The notes under the pieces are model-generated. The model was not told the origin of the DNA. It searched no databases and saw only the letters and a program-made list of their open reading frames with translations. A stretch of 64,000 nt of DNA from Maricaulis sp. (GTDB lineage: Bacteria; Pseudomonadota; Alphaproteobacteria; Caulobacterales; Maricaulaceae), in assembly GCF_015665295.1 (NCBI RefSeq), contig NZ_JADFAJ010000016.1:124001-188000 (forward strand), read 5' to 3'. A program made the position numbers and the translations under genes. Below, one piece after another: positions 8,736 through 19,640 of the stretch. Every line of letters begins with the position of its first letter. Position 1 is the first letter of the stretch.

Positions 8736-11333
8736 ATGACACGATACAATCCTCGCGAAGCCGAACCCAAGTGGCAGTCGGCCTGGGAAGCCTGTGACGC
8801 GTTCAGGGCCATCGGCCCGAGCGCCGGCAATGACAAGCCGAAATACTATGTGCTCGAGATGTTTCCCTACCCGTCGGGCCGGATCCATGTCGGCCACTCC
8901 CGCAATTACACGATGGGTGACGTGGTGGCGCGCTACAAGCGCGCACGCGGTTTCGATGTCCTTCACCCGATGGGCTGGGACGCGTTCGGCCTGCCGGCCG
9001 AGAATGCGGCACGCGATCGCGGTGTCCATCCCGGCGCCTGGACTTACGACAATATCGACGCCATGCGCGGCCAGCTTCAGCGGCTGGGCCTGGCGCTCGA
9101 CTGGAGCCGCGAGATCGCGACCTGCGATCCGGCCTATTACCGGCACCAGCAGGCGATCTTCCTGAAACTCATGGACCGCGACCTGGTCTATCGCAAGACC
9201 GCCAAGGTCAATTGGGATCCGGTCGACCAGACCGTACTGGCCAATGAACAGGTCATTGACGGTCGCGGCTGGCGTTCCGGTGCCCTGGTGGTGCAGCGCG
9301 AACTGGACCAATGGTTCTTCAAGATAACCGATTATGCCGATGAGCTCACCGATGCGCTTGATGGCCTCGATCGCTGGCCGGACAAGGTCCGCACCATGCA
9401 GTCCAACTGGATCGGTCGATCGCGCGGGGCGGAAGTCAGCTTCCCGCTGACCGATACGGAGCTGGCCGCCCGGTTTGGCGCCAATATCGATGTCTTCACC
9501 ACCCGGCCCGACACCCTGTTCGGCGCCAGCTTCCTTGCGCTTGCGCCCGACCATCCGATCGTCCGGGCGCTGGCCGCGGATGACTCGGAAATCGACCGGT
9601 TCATGCATGAGTGTGCCCGTATGGGCACCACCGCTGAAGAGATCGAGAAAGCCCCGAAGCGCGGCGTCGACCTCGGCATTACTGTTCGACACCCATTTGA
9701 TGAGACTTGGGAATTGCCGGTCTGGTCGGCGAATTTCGTGCTCTCCGGCTATGGGACGGGTGCCATTTTCGGTTCCCCCGCCGGCGATCATCGCGACCTG
9801 GAGTTCGCCCGCAAATATGACCTGCCGGTCAATCCGGTGGTCCTGCCGCCCAATGCCGATGCGGCCAGCCACGCGATCAGCGATGAGGCCTATACCGGAC
9901 CCGGGACGATCTACAACTCCCGCTTTCTGGACGGGCTTTCGACGACTGATGCGATCGAGCGCGCGATTGCCGAGCTGGAGGCCCGTCGCCTCGGCAAGGG
10001 CGCGACGAGCTATCGCCTGCGCGACTGGCTGGTCTCCCGCCAGCGTTATTGGGGCTGTCCGATCCCGGTCATCCATTGCGATGATTGCGGCGTTGTCGGC
10101 GTGCCGCAGGACCAGCTGCCCGTCAAACTGCCGGACGACGTCACCTTTGATCATCCCAGCAACCCGCTCGAACGTCATCCGACCTGGAAGAACACCGACT
10201 GTCCCTCGTGCGGCAAGCCGGCCCGGCGCGAGACCGATACGCTCGACACCTTTGTATGTTCGTCCTGGTACTTCCTGCGCTTCACCTCGCCCTGGTCGGA
10301 AGACACGCCTTTCCTGGCCAGTGAGGCCGAACACTGGATGCCGGTCGACCAGTATGTGGGCGGGATCGAGCACGCGATCCTGCACCTGCTCTACGCGCGG
10401 TTCTTCACACGGGCTCTCAATGATGCAGGCCTGATGAATATGAGCTCGGGCGAGCCTTTTGCAGGCCTTTTTACGCAAGGCATGGTGACGCACGAAACCT
10501 ACAAGTCGGCCGATGGCAAATGGCTCTCTCCTGAAGAAGTTGAGCGCAGCGGCGACGGCATGGTGGAGATCGCGACCGGCAAGCCGGTTACCGTCGGCTC
10601 GATCGAGAAAATGTCAAAGTCGAAGAAGAATGTGGTCGACCTGGACGCTTTCATCGAAAGCTATGGTGCCGACGCAGTTCGCTGGTTCGTCCTTTCGGAC
10701 TCGCCGCCCGAGCGCGATGTTGAATACACCGATAGCGGCGTTGAAGGCGTCTGGCGCTTCATCCAGCGCCTGTGGAGCACGGTGATCTCGCTTCCGGAAG
10801 GCGCGCCGGGTCCGCTGAGTGTGGCCGCAAACGCCGATGGGGCTGCCCTGGACATCCGTCGCGCCGCTCACAAGACCTTGCATGCTGTCACAGATGCCAT
10901 TGAAGGCTTCCGCTTTAACTCGGCCGTCGCCCAGGTCCATGATCTCGTCAATGTGCTGCGCAAGTTCGAACCGACCGACAGCCATGGCGTGGCGGCCAAG
11001 GCCGAGTCGCTTGGCATTCTGGTCAGGATCATCGCGCCCTTCGTGCCGCACCTTGCGGAAGAATGCTGGGCAACACTTGGCGGAGACGGTCTTGTGATCG
11101 ACGCCGCCTGGCCGGAAGTCGACGCCGCGCTGCTGGTCGAGGATACTGTCGTCATGCCGGTGCAGGTCAATGGCAAGCGCAGAGCCGAGATCTCGGCGCC
11201 AAAGGGCGCCAGCCAGGACGCGGTCCGGGACATGGCCATCGCCGACGAAACCGTGCAGCGGGCCCTGGAAGGGCTTACCGTCCGCAAGGTTATCGTGGTA
11301 CCTGATCGTATCGTGAATATCGTCGCAGGATAA
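8736..11333 (+). CDS. leuS: Leucyl-tRNA synthetase
   Basis: [18 protein letters not shown] (HIGH-type), KMSKSKKN signature, 865 aa. Confidence 0.97.
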   Translation: MTRYNPREAEPKWQSAWEACDAFRAIGPSAGNDKPKYYVLEMFPYPSGRIHVGHSRNYTMGDVVARYKRARGFDVLHPMGWDAFGLPAENAARDRGVHPGAWTYDNIDAMRGQLQRLGLALDWSREIATCDPAYYRHQQAIFLKLMDRDLVYRKTAKVNWDPVDQTVLANEQVIDGRGWRSGALVVQRELDQWFFKITDYADELTDALDGLDRWPDKVRTMQSNWIGRSRGAEVSFPLTDTELAARFGANIDVFTTRPDTLFGASFLALAPDHPIVRALAADDSEIDRFMHECARMGTTAEEIEKAPKRGVDLGITVRHPFDETWELPVWSANFVLSGYGTGAIFGSPAGDHRDLEFARKYDLPVNPVVLPPNADAASHAISDEAYTGPGTIYNSRFLDGLSTTDAIERAIAELEARRLGKGATSYRLRDWLVSRQRYWGCPIPVIHCDDCGVVGVPQDQLPVKLPDDVTFDHPSNPLERHPTWKNTDCPSCGKPARRETDTLDTFVCSSWYFLRFTSPWSEDTPFLASEAEHWMPVDQYVGGIEHAILHLLYARFFTRALNDAGLMNMSSGEPFAGLFTQGMVTHETYKSADGKWLSPEEVERSGDGMVEIATGKPVTVGSIEKMSKSKKNVVDLDAFIESYGADAVRWFVLSDSPPERDVEYTDSGVEGVWRFIQRLWSTVISLPEGAPGPLSVAANADGAALDIRRAAHKTLHAVTDAIEGFRFNSAVAQVHDLVNVLRKFEPTDSHGVAAKAESLGILVRIIAPFVPHLAEECWATLGGDGLVIDAAWPEVDAALLVEDTVVMPVQVNGKRRAEISAPKGASQDAVRDMAIADETVQRALEGLTVRKVIVVPDRIVNIVAG

Positions 11334-11337
11334 TCTC

Positions 11338-11841
11338 ATGGGTCCCAGCCGCCGCGTCCTTCTTGCCAGCCTCGCCCTGACGGCAGGCTTGGTCCTGTCC
11401 GGATGTGGCTTTTCGCCCATGTATGGTGGCGGAAGCGTCCATGGCGCGCTGTCAGACATCCAGGTCGAGACAGGCCGCGAGCAGGTTGATTTCCATCTCC
11501 AGGAAGCCTTGCTCGACCGGATGGGCGCACGCCATGCCCGCGGTCCGTACACACTTCGCACCGAAAGCGAAACCACGCGCACGCCCCTGGGCGTGGGCGC
11601 CGACGCGGCCGTGTCTCGCTACGCGATCGGGCTGACCGTCGATTACGGCCTGTTCCGCGACGGGGATGTCGATCCGGTCATGACCGGGTCAGTCAACACG
11701 GAAGCCTCCTACAACCTGCCTCGCGAGATCTATGCCTCGGTCACGGCGGAACGCGACGCCACGGAACGTGCCGCACAACTTGCCGCCGAGCGCATTGCCA
11801 ACCAGCTCGTCCGGGCGTTGCAGGACGCCGACACCCAGTGA
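11338..11841 (+). CDS. lptE: LPS-assembly lipoprotein LptE
   Basis: Lipobox LSGCGFSPMYG, position between leuS and holA. Confidence 0.8.
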   Translation: MGPSRRVLLASLALTAGLVLSGCGFSPMYGGGSVHGALSDIQVETGREQVDFHLQEALLDRMGARHARGPYTLRTESETTRTPLGVGADAAVSRYAIGLTVDYGLFRDGDVDPVMTGSVNTEASYNLPREIYASVTAERDATERAAQLAAERIANQLVRALQDADTQ

Positions 11842-12890
11842 AGGCGACCGCGCGCGATGCGGACAGGCGGGTCAGCAGGCCGGACCCGTCCATCCGGGCC
11901 TATCTGATCTATGGTCCCGATCGCGGCCTGACCCATGAACGGGCCCAGACGCTCGTCGCTGCGATTCTGGACGATCCGAATGATCCGTTCGCCCTGACCC
12001 AGCTGACAGAAGAAGATCTGAAATCCGACCCCGCCGGACTCGCCGATGCGATGGCCGCGATGTCGCTCACTGGCGGGAAACGCCTGGTACGTGTTCGGTT
12101 GAATGGTGAAACCGGAAGCGGTCCCGTCATCGAGCTGATCGCGGCCCTCGAGAAGGGCTCTCTCGCTGCGGAAGCAGTGCTGCTGGTCGAATCCGGGGAT
12201 TTAACGCCGCGAGGGAAGCTTCGAAAAACCTTCGAACCGGCAAAAAACGCAATTGCAATAGCATGTTACGCTGATACAGCTCATTCACTCGAAACGCTGT
12301 GTGAAGACATGCTCAAGGTTGAAGGCCTCAGCCTTGCTCGCGACGCGCGTGATGTGTGGTTGCCGCGCCTTGAAGGCGACCGAGCGCTCGCCCGCGGCGA
12401 GATCGAGAAACTGATCCTGTTCAAGGGACTTCGCGAGCAGCGCCGGGACGGCGATGATGTCGTCACCCGCGAGGATGTCGAGGCTGTCGCAGCAGACCAG
12501 GGCGAAGCGCAGCTCGATTCCGTTCTGTCGCCCGCCCTGCTTGGACTGCTCGAACAGGCCGATAATGCCTATCACCGCTCGATCACGGCCGGCGGATCGG
12601 CGGTTGGAATTCTTCGCGCCCTGCAAAGACGGCTCGACCAGCTCGGAGCGGTTCACGCTGCAGGCGGCAATGACGGGGCCATGGCGCGCAGCGGCGCGCC
12701 GCGTTACGGACCGCAGGCCGACGCTTTCAAACGACAGCTTTCACTGTGGCGCGGGCGCCGCCTGGATCATGCGCGGCAATTGGCCTTCGACGCCGAACGG
12801 GCGGTCAAGCGTTCCGGGGCGCCGGCCGAGGCGCTCGTCGGTGACCTCCTGATCCGGTTGGCTCGCGGCGCGGCACAGATGGGCCGCTAA
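11838..12890 (+). CDS. holA: DNA polymerase III subunit delta
   Basis: RAYLIYGPDRGLTHERAQTL; overlaps the lptE stop by 4 nt; conserved leuS-lptE-holA order. Confidence 0.9.
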   Translation: MKATARDADRRVSRPDPSIRAYLIYGPDRGLTHERAQTLVAAILDDPNDPFALTQLTEEDLKSDPAGLADAMAAMSLTGGKRLVRVRLNGETGSGPVIELIAALEKGSLAAEAVLLVESGDLTPRGKLRKTFEPAKNAIAIACYADTAHSLETLCEDMLKVEGLSLARDARDVWLPRLEGDRALARGEIEKLILFKGLREQRRDGDDVVTREDVEAVAADQGEAQLDSVLSPALLGLLEQADNAYHRSITAGGSAVGILRALQRRLDQLGAVHAAGGNDGAMARSGAPRYGPQADAFKRQLSLWRGRRLDHARQLAFDAERAVKRSGAPAEALVGDLLIRLARGAAQMGR

Positions 12891-13825
12891 TGCGACCGGG
12901 CTGCATCGGCGCTCAGACGCCGGCAAACATCATCCAGCTGTTCCAGCGTCTTGTACTGCACCCGCAGCTCTCCGCCCTTGGCGCCGTGACGGATATCGAC
13001 CGCCAGGCCGAGGCGCGCGGTGATATCGGCTTCCAGGGCCCGGGTATCAGCATCCTTGCTGCCACCAGCTGACACGGCCGCAGACTTGGTCTCGGGCGCC
13101 GCCGGCGGATTATTGGCCTCGCGCGCCATTCTCTCGGCATCACGGACCGACAGGCCCCTGGCTACAATCTCTTCTGCCAGCACGCCCGGGTCTGGCGCGT
13201 TGGCGATCGCGCGCGCATGGCCGGCCGAGATCGCGCCACCTGCCAGGAGTTCAAGCACACTGTCAGGAAGCGACAGGAGACGCATCATATTGGCCACATG
13301 GCTGCGGCTTTTCGAGACCGCATGGGCAACATCTTCCTGGGTATGGCCAAACCGGTCGATCAGCTGACGATAGGCCTGGGCCTCTTCAACCGGGTTGAGA
13401 TCGGCCCGCTGGACGTTCTCGACAATGCCTATCTCCAGCGTTTCGCGGTCAGTCAGCTCCCGCACAAGCGCCGGGACCTCGTGCAGACGTGCCCGCTGCG
13501 CTGCCCGCCAGCGGCGCTCGCCGGCGACGATCTGGAAGCTCTGTCCGCCATCGGCCGGACGCACCAGGATAGGCTGGACAATGCCCTTGTCGGCGATCGA
13601 TTCTGCCAGCGCGTTGAGTTCAGGTTCGCTGATCGTCTTGCGCGGCTGGTCCGGATTGGGCGCAATCAGCTCAATCGGGATCATCCGCACGCCATCGCGC
13701 GACTTCGCCTTGCCAGGCGCGTGTCCGCCATCCTGAGCCGGGGCGCTATATCCCTCGGTATCAGTTTCTCCGAGCAAGGCCGACAGGCCGCGGCCGAGAC
13801 GTTTGTTCTTATCGCTGGCGCTCAT
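12887..13825 (-). CDS. parB: Chromosome-partitioning protein ParB
   Basis: LGRGLSALLGE, IPIELIAPNPDQPRK, GERRWRAAQRA, ENVQRADLNPVEEAQAY. Confidence 0.97.
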   Translation of the reverse strand: MSASDKNKRLGRGLSALLGETDTEGYSAPAQDGGHAPGKAKSRDGVRMIPIELIAPNPDQPRKTISEPELNALAESIADKGIVQPILVRPADGGQSFQIVAGERRWRAAQRARLHEVPALVRELTDRETLEIGIVENVQRADLNPVEEAQAYRQLIDRFGHTQEDVAHAVSKSRSHVANMMRLLSLPDSVLELLAGGAISAGHARAIANAPDPGVLAEEIVARGLSVRDAERMAREANNPPAAPETKSAAVSAGGSKDADTRALEADITARLGLAVDIRHGAKGGELRVQYKTLEQLDDVCRRLSADAARSH

Positions 13826-14679
13826 GCCACTTCACCCTGTTCTTCGCGACGACGCTTGCGTTCCTGCTGGACGATCTCCTTGGCCAGGCTGATATAGGCT
13901 TGAGATCCGGAGCACTGCAGGTCATAGAGCAGGACCGGTTTGCCGACAGACGGCGCCTCGGAAACCCGCACATTGCGCGGAATGACTGTCTTGTAGACCT
14001 TGTCGCCGAAATGCTCGCGAACATCTGCCGCGACCTCGGCCGACAGATTATTGCGGCTGTCATACATGGTCAGAACCACGCCCTGGATATCCAGGCGTGA
14101 ATTGAGATGACCCCGCACCCGGTCGATCGTCTTGAGCAGCTGGGACAGGCCCTCCAGGGCAAAGAACTCGCACTGCAGCGGCACCAGGATGGCATCTGCG
14201 GCTGTCAGGGAGTTCACCGTCAGCACATTCAATGATGGCGGGCAGTCGATCAGGATATAGTCGAGCGCGGCCGCATCCGGTCCCAGTGCTTGCATGCTCT
14301 GGTCGATCGCGCGCTTGAGGCGATAGGAGCGACGCTGGTCATCAGCCAGTTCCAGCTCGGCTCCTGACAACAGCTCGTCCGACGGAACAATGCTCAGTCC
14401 GGGCACCACGGTCGGAACCATGGCTGACTTGAGGGAATCCCCGCCCACCAGGACATCATAGGATGTCAGCGTTCGCTTTGCCGGCGGTACGCCAAGCCCG
14501 GTCGAGGCATTGCCCTGCGGATCGAGATCGATGATCGCGACCTTCTGTTTGATCGCCGCCAGGGCCGTTCCCAGATTGATGGCGGTCGTGGTCTTGCCAA
14601 CTCCGCCTTTCTGGTTGGCGACAGCGATGACACGGGGCGCCTTGGCGCGCTGGACGTCAGTTGGCACGTTCCACCTCAT
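13822..14679 (-). CDS. parA: Chromosome-partitioning ATPase ParA
   Basis: Deviant Walker [34 protein letters not shown]. Confidence 0.97.
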   Translation of the reverse strand: MRWNVPTDVQRAKAPRVIAVANQKGGVGKTTTAINLGTALAAIKQKVAIIDLDPQGNASTGLGVPPAKRTLTSYDVLVGGDSLKSAMVPTVVPGLSIVPSDELLSGAELELADDQRRSYRLKRAIDQSMQALGPDAAALDYILIDCPPSLNVLTVNSLTAADAILVPLQCEFFALEGLSQLLKTIDRVRGHLNSRLDIQGVVLTMYDSRNNLSAEVAADVREHFGDKVYKTVIPRNVRVSEAPSVGKPVLLYDLQCSGSQAYISLAKEIVQQERKRRREEQGEVA

Positions 14680-15280
14680 GAATGCGCAGGATCACCCCGC
14701 CACTGGTCCGACTGGGTATGACTTCATGATCGAATGTCCAGTGTTTAGCGGCCTCGGTCAATTCATCGCGATAGTTTTGCCCTTTGAAGAAAAGGCCTTG
14801 TGCCCTGTTTTTCAACAAGGGCTCCACATAGCCCAATAATTTATTCAAGGGCGCGAAGGCCCGGGCCGTCACCAGATCAAAGCCTTCAGCCGGATCGAGA
14901 GTCTCAACCCGCACGGATCGGGCCTCGGCGTCGAGATCCAGGGCGTTGATGGTCTTGCGCAGAAAGGCCACCTTCTTGCCCACGGAGTCGACCATTATCA
15001 CCCGCGCGGCCCGGCCCCGATCGCGAAACCCGAGCGCCAGCGCGATACCAGGAAAGCCGGCACCGGCTCCGAGATCCGCGACACGGCTCACACCCGGGGC
15101 GATATGATCAAGCAGCTGGAAACTGTCCATGGCATGGCGCTCCCAGAACTGGTCAAGGGTGGAGCGACCAACCAGATTGGTGTGCGTATTGGTTTCAACC
15201 AGCAGACGCCGCCACTCATCAAAACCGTCGAGTGTTTCACGTGAAACACCGGTTTCGCGTCCGAAAGCCGCTCGATCCAT
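14657..15280 (-). CDS. rsmG: 16S rRNA (guanine527-N7)-methyltransferase
   Basis: [17 protein letters not shown]; neighbour of mnmG/parA. Confidence 0.95.
   Translation of the reverse strand: MDRAAFGRETGVSRETLDGFDEWRRLLVETNTHTNLVGRSTLDQFWERHAMDSFQLLDHIAPGVSRVADLGAGAGFPGIALALGFRDRGRAARVIMVDSVGKKVAFLRKTINALDLDAEARSVRVETLDPAEGFDLVTARAFAPLNKLLGYVEPLLKNRAQGLFFKGQNYRDELTEAAKHWTFDHEVIPSRTSGGVILRIHEVERAN
15233..15248. promoter_or_regulatory. parS centromere site (perfect 16-mer)
   Basis: TGTTTCACGTGAAACA inside the 5' part of rsmG. Confidence 0.95.
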
Positions 15281-17140
15281 CTAGCCCGCCTCCTGCGAAC
15301 GCCGTTTCACGTGAGCCAGTACCGCCGTCAAAGCCCCGGGCGTCACACCTTCAATTCGTGCCGCCTGTCCCAGCGTTTCCGGGCGGGCGAGTTCGAGCTT
15401 CTCGCGCGCCTCATTCGAGAGGCCGCCGATCCGGCGATAGTCCAGATCACGGGGAAGCCGCACGGATTCATCACGACGGAAGGCCAGAATGTCGGCCTGT
15501 TGCCGCTCGATATAGCCGGCATAAAGCGCGTCGATTTCGATCTGCTCGGCAACCCCGGAACTGACCCTCATCAGCTCCGGCCAGATTTCGCAAAGCCGGG
15601 ACCAATTGACATCCGGATAGGCCAGGAGCTCGGAAACGGTGCGACGCTTGCCATCGGCATTAACGACAAGCCCCCGCGCGTTCGCTTCATTCGGAGTGAG
15701 GGAAAGCCCTGCCACGCCATCCCGCACTTGGGATAATTCTTTCATCTTGGCATCAAAGCGAACCTGGCGGCCGCCGGCGGCCAAACCGAGGGAAACCGCC
15801 TTCGGTGTCAGTCTCTGGTCGGCATTGTCGGCCCGCAAGGTCAGCCGGTATTCCGCCCGGGACGTGAACATCCTGTAGGGCTCACTGACACCGCGGGTGA
15901 TCAGGTCATCGATCATCACGCCGATATAGGCGTCGGATCGGCTCAACACGAAAGGCGCCCGCCCGGTCGAGGCCAGGGCCGCATTGGCACCCGCCATCAG
16001 TCCCTGCGCCGCGGCCTCTTCATAACCGGTGGTGCCATTGATCTGGCCGGCCAACCAGAGACCAGGCCGCTTGCGAAGCTGAAGGGTCGCATCCAGCTCA
16101 CGTGGATCGACATAATCATACTCGATCGCATAGCCGTACCGCTTCACCTCGACCTGCTCGAGCCCGGGAATGGTGAGGAGGAAACGCTGCTGCACATCAT
16201 CGGGCAGCGAGGTCGAGATCCCGTTGGGATAGACCGTGTCATCGTCGAGACCTTCGGGCTCCAGGAAGATCTGGTGCTGCGACCGATCGGCAAAACGCAC
16301 CACCTTGTCCTCGATCGATGGACAATAGCGTGGACCACGCCCGGCAATCGCGCCCGAATAGACTGCTGACTGGCCGAGATTATCGGCGATGATCTTGTGT
16401 GTCGCTTCAGTTGTCCGGGTCACGGCACAGCTAATCTGCGGCACGCGGATCGCATCCGTCATGAAGGAAAAGGGTATGGGTGTCTCATCGGCTGCCTGTT
16501 GCTCGAGCGAGTCCCAGTCAATCGATGACTTGCGCAACCTCGCCGGCGTTCCTGTCTTCAACCGGCCCATCCGCAGATCGAGACCGTAAAGCGTATCCGA
16601 CAGACCAATCGAGGGCGCTTCATCCACCCGACCCGCCGGGATACGCTGAGACCCTTTGTGGATCAGGCCACGAAGAAAGGTTCCGGTCGTCAGCACGACG
16701 GCGCCGGCATGATATTCGCACCCATCGGCGTCGATAGCACCGACACAGGTCTCACCGTCGAACATCAGGTCTTCGACGGCGGCGGCACGGATGTCGAGAT
16801 TCGCTATACCGTCGAGTTCTGCCTGCATCCCCGAGCGATAGAGCGCGCGATCCGACTGGGTCCGGGGACCGCGAACAGCGGGTCCCTTTGACCGGTTCAA
16901 GAGCCGAAACTGGATACCCGACGCATCCGCGATCCGGCCCATGACACCATCAAGCGCGTCAATCTCTCGAACCAGATGACCCTTGCCCAACCCGCCAATT
17001 GCCGGATTGCAGGACATCTCGCCAATCGTTTCGCGCCTGTGGGTCAAGAGAAGGGTGCGCGCACCCAGGCGCGCCGCGGCTGCGGCCGCATCACAGCCGG
17101 CATGACCGCCACCAATGACTATCACGTCCCAGCTCTGCAT
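15281..17140 (-). CDS. mnmG: tRNA uridine-5-carboxymethylaminomethyl modification enzyme MnmG (GidA)
   Basis: [50 protein letters not shown]; start placed at ATG 17140. Confidence 0.97.
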   Translation of the reverse strand: MQSWDVIVIGGGHAGCDAAAAAARLGARTLLLTHRRETIGEMSCNPAIGGLGKGHLVREIDALDGVMGRIADASGIQFRLLNRSKGPAVRGPRTQSDRALYRSGMQAELDGIANLDIRAAAVEDLMFDGETCVGAIDADGCEYHAGAVVLTTGTFLRGLIHKGSQRIPAGRVDEAPSIGLSDTLYGLDLRMGRLKTGTPARLRKSSIDWDSLEQQAADETPIPFSFMTDAIRVPQISCAVTRTTEATHKIIADNLGQSAVYSGAIAGRGPRYCPSIEDKVVRFADRSQHQIFLEPEGLDDDTVYPNGISTSLPDDVQQRFLLTIPGLEQVEVKRYGYAIEYDYVDPRELDATLQLRKRPGLWLAGQINGTTGYEEAAAQGLMAGANAALASTGRAPFVLSRSDAYIGVMIDDLITRGVSEPYRMFTSRAEYRLTLRADNADQRLTPKAVSLGLAAGGRQVRFDAKMKELSQVRDGVAGLSLTPNEANARGLVVNADGKRRTVSELLAYPDVNWSRLCEIWPELMRVSSGVAEQIEIDALYAGYIERQQADILAFRRDESVRLPRDLDYRRIGGLSNEAREKLELARPETLGQAARIEGVTPGALTAVLAHVKRRSQEAG

Positions 17141-17225
17141 GAGATGACATCCGTTCAATCTGAGCTCGAATTGAGGCCGGACTACATAGGACCTTCACCC
17201 GTCTGAGTCGAGCCAGACCGGCGGA

Positions 17226-17241
17226 TGTTTCACGTGAAACA
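17226..17241. promoter_or_regulatory. parS centromere site (perfect 16-mer)
   Basis: TGTTTCACGTGAAACA in the mnmG-mnmE intergenic gap. Confidence 0.95.
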
Positions 17242-17262
17242 CGACTCAGGCTTAACCCGTGG

Positions 17263-18579
17263 CTATTTGCCGATGCAGAATTGCGAAAAGACGCGGTCCA
17301 GCACGTCCTCGACATCCACGCGACCGGTCAGGCTTTCCAGGGCGCGGACGGCAAGCCGCGCATCCTCTCCCGCAAGCTCCGGCGCCTGAGCAAGATTGTC
17401 ACGACAGCGCACCAAGGCCTCAAGCGCGCTTTCAACAGAACGCCGGTGACGCACACGACTGAGCGCCGGCATCTCTCTGGCCGAAAGCCGGTCGCGCACG
17501 ATCGCCTCAATCCGCGCTTCCAGCTTGTCGACACCCTCTCCCGACTTCGCGCTCAGGCGATAGGCCCCATCGCGATCCGTCCGCGGCGCCAGGTCCAGCT
17601 TGTTGAGTACGAGCAGATCACCATCCACCAGGCGGCCCTGGAGGTCCTTGAGCTCCTCATCAGACCGCGCGTCCGCAACGCCGATCCGGAGATCGGCATG
17701 CTCCGCCCGGTCGAGCGCCCGGCGCACGCCCTCGGCCTCAATGGCATCGACCGCTTCACGCAGGCCGGCAGTGTCAGAAATCACGACCGGAAATCCGGCC
17801 AGGGTCAGCTGCACCTCAACGATATCCCGCGTGGTGCCCGGGATGTCGGTAACGATCGCGGCCTCACGCCGGGCCAGCCGGTTGAGCAAGCTTGATTTAC
17901 CGGCATTGGGAGCGCCGATGAGCGCGATCGAGAATCCGGTCCGGATACGCTCGCCACGACGACCGTCATCAAGATGAGACATCATTGACGCGATCAGCGA
18001 GCTCAGCGGCGCATAGGCCGAATGGGACAGGGCATCCGGGACGTCCGCCTCGTCGGGAAAGTCGATTTCACCCTCGATTGAGGCCATCGCAGTGATCAAC
18101 TGCTCGCGCCACCCCTCATAGAGCTGGCGCAATGACCCCGACATTTGCGACAAGGCCTGGACCCGCTGACCCTCGGTTTCCGCTTCAATGAGATCGGCAA
18201 GGCCTTCGGCTTCGGTCAGGTCGATCTTTTCGTTTTCGAAAGCTCGTCGCGTGAACTCACCGGCCTCCGCAGGATACCCGCCCGCCTCGTCCAGCGCCTC
18301 AAGCACAGCCTCGACCACGGCCGGACCGCCATGCACGTGAAATTCCGCACTGTCCTCGCCCGTAAAACTTCCCGGCCCCGGGAACCAGATGACCAGCCCG
18401 CGGTCCATCAAGGCACCCTGCCCATCACGAAGCCCCCGCAGCGCTGCATGGCGGGCCGGAGGGCGCGGCAGACCGGCGATCGCGTCAAGAATACCCCCGG
18501 CGCCAAGCCCGGACAGCCGAATGACCGCCACCCCGGAGCGGCCGGCAGGCGTGGCAAGAGCGTAAACTGTTGTATTCAA
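17263..18579 (-). CDS. mnmE: tRNA modification GTPase MnmE (TrmE)
   Basis: YALATPAGRSGVAVIRLSG, GAPNAGKSSLLNRLARREAAIVTDIPGTTRD, C-terminal CIGK; likely TTG start at 18579 (ORF extends to 18612). Confidence 0.95.
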   Translation of the reverse strand: MNTTVYALATPAGRSGVAVIRLSGLGAGGILDAIAGLPRPPARHAALRGLRDGQGALMDRGLVIWFPGPGSFTGEDSAEFHVHGGPAVVEAVLEALDEAGGYPAEAGEFTRRAFENEKIDLTEAEGLADLIEAETEGQRVQALSQMSGSLRQLYEGWREQLITAMASIEGEIDFPDEADVPDALSHSAYAPLSSLIASMMSHLDDGRRGERIRTGFSIALIGAPNAGKSSLLNRLARREAAIVTDIPGTTRDIVEVQLTLAGFPVVISDTAGLREAVDAIEAEGVRRALDRAEHADLRIGVADARSDEELKDLQGRLVDGDLLVLNKLDLAPRTDRDGAYRLSAKSGEGVDKLEARIEAIVRDRLSAREMPALSRVRHRRSVESALEALVRCRDNLAQAPELAGEDARLAVRALESLTGRVDVEDVLDRVFSQFCIGK

Positions 18580-18583
18580 GGGA

Positions 18584-18832
18584 TTACCGGTCCTTGCCAC
18601 CACCGGAAACACCGCCAGCCTGACGCATCATCTCCATGAATTGATTGGTCATTTGCCCACCGACCGCAGACCATTGCCGCATGAGAGCTTCCGGTTCCAT
18701 CGATTCCAGGTTGGCCTCGGTCCGGCGGACGACCTCGTCGACCATGGCATCATTGATGCGTGACACATCGGGAAGGCCCAAAAAGGTCCGGGCTTCTTCC
18801 GGCGTACAATCAATGTCGATCTTGACCTTCAT
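18584..18832 (-). CDS. Short conserved protein (DUF6489-like)
   Basis: MKVKIDIDCTPEEARTFLGLPDVSRINDAMVDEVVRRTEANLESMEPEALMRQW; start placed at ATG 18832; rest of the 332-aa ORF is antisense to dlh. Confidence 0.8.
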   Translation of the reverse strand: MKVKIDIDCTPEEARTFLGLPDVSRINDAMVDEVVRRTEANLESMEPEALMRQWSAVGGQMTNQFMEMMRQAGGVSGGGKDR

Positions 18833-18880
18833 AGCGGCCTCGCTTGAACTGGCTTCGAGAGCACTCAACAGGAGCCCCCC

Positions 18881-19579
18881 ATGGCAGGTCAATATATCCC
18901 CATCAGCACGCCCGATGGAACGTTTTCCGCCTATCGCGCCCTGCCAGCCTCCGGAAAAGGCCCGGGCGTGCTTGTACTGCAGGAGATTTTCGGGGTGAAT
19001 GCCGGTATGCGCAAAATCTGCAACGGGCTGGCAGAGGCCGGTTTTGTCGCTCTCTGCCCGGACCTGTTCTGGCGGATCGAACCCGGTATCGAACTCGATG
19101 ACGGTGTCGAGGCCGACCTCGAACGTGCCTTTCAATTGTTCTCGGCATTCGATGTCGAAACCGGCATGCAAGATATCGCAGTGGCAATTGCTCACCTGCG
19201 AGCGGACGACGCCTGCACCGGACGGGTCGGAGCCATGGGTTATTGCCTCGGGGGACTGCTGGCCTTTCTGACCGCGTGCCGTACCGACAGCGACGCCACG
19301 GTTGGCTATTACGGCGTCGGTATCGAGGATCGACTCAAGGAAGCGGACGGGCTGGACCGGCCTCTCCTCCTGCACATCGCCGGCAAGGACCAATTTGTCC
19401 CGCCCGCTGCGCAGGCCAAGATCCACAGTAGTTTCGATGGTCATCCGATGATCCGTTTGGAAGACTATCCCGAGGCGGACCACGCTTTCGCCAGGCCGGA
19501 CGGATCGCATTATTCCCGGGCCAGCGCTGAAAAGGCCAATGGCCTGTCCCTGCAATTCCTGCGTGAAGCGCTCGCTTGA
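18881..19579 (+). CDS. Dienelactone hydrolase family protein
   Basis: GVLVLQEIFGVN, GAMGYCLGGLLAF, EADHAFARP. Confidence 0.93.
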   Translation: MAGQYIPISTPDGTFSAYRALPASGKGPGVLVLQEIFGVNAGMRKICNGLAEAGFVALCPDLFWRIEPGIELDDGVEADLERAFQLFSAFDVETGMQDIAVAIAHLRADDACTGRVGAMGYCLGGLLAFLTACRTDSDATVGYYGVGIEDRLKEADGLDRPLLLHIAGKDQFVPPAAQAKIHSSFDGHPMIRLEDYPEADHAFARPDGSHYSRASAEKANGLSLQFLREALA

Positions 19580-19640
19580 CACGGAGCGTCACGCGGGCGT
19601 GATTACCGACTCCGGGCAATATGAGTCACACTGCAGTCCT

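Noticed and set aside
8703-10493. 596-aa minus-strand ORF opposite leuS
   Set aside because: Shadow ORF antisense to an unambiguous leuS.
18833-19582. N-terminal extension of the minus-strand 332-aa ORF
   Set aside because: Antisense to the dienelactone hydrolase gene; only the last 82 codons look genuine.
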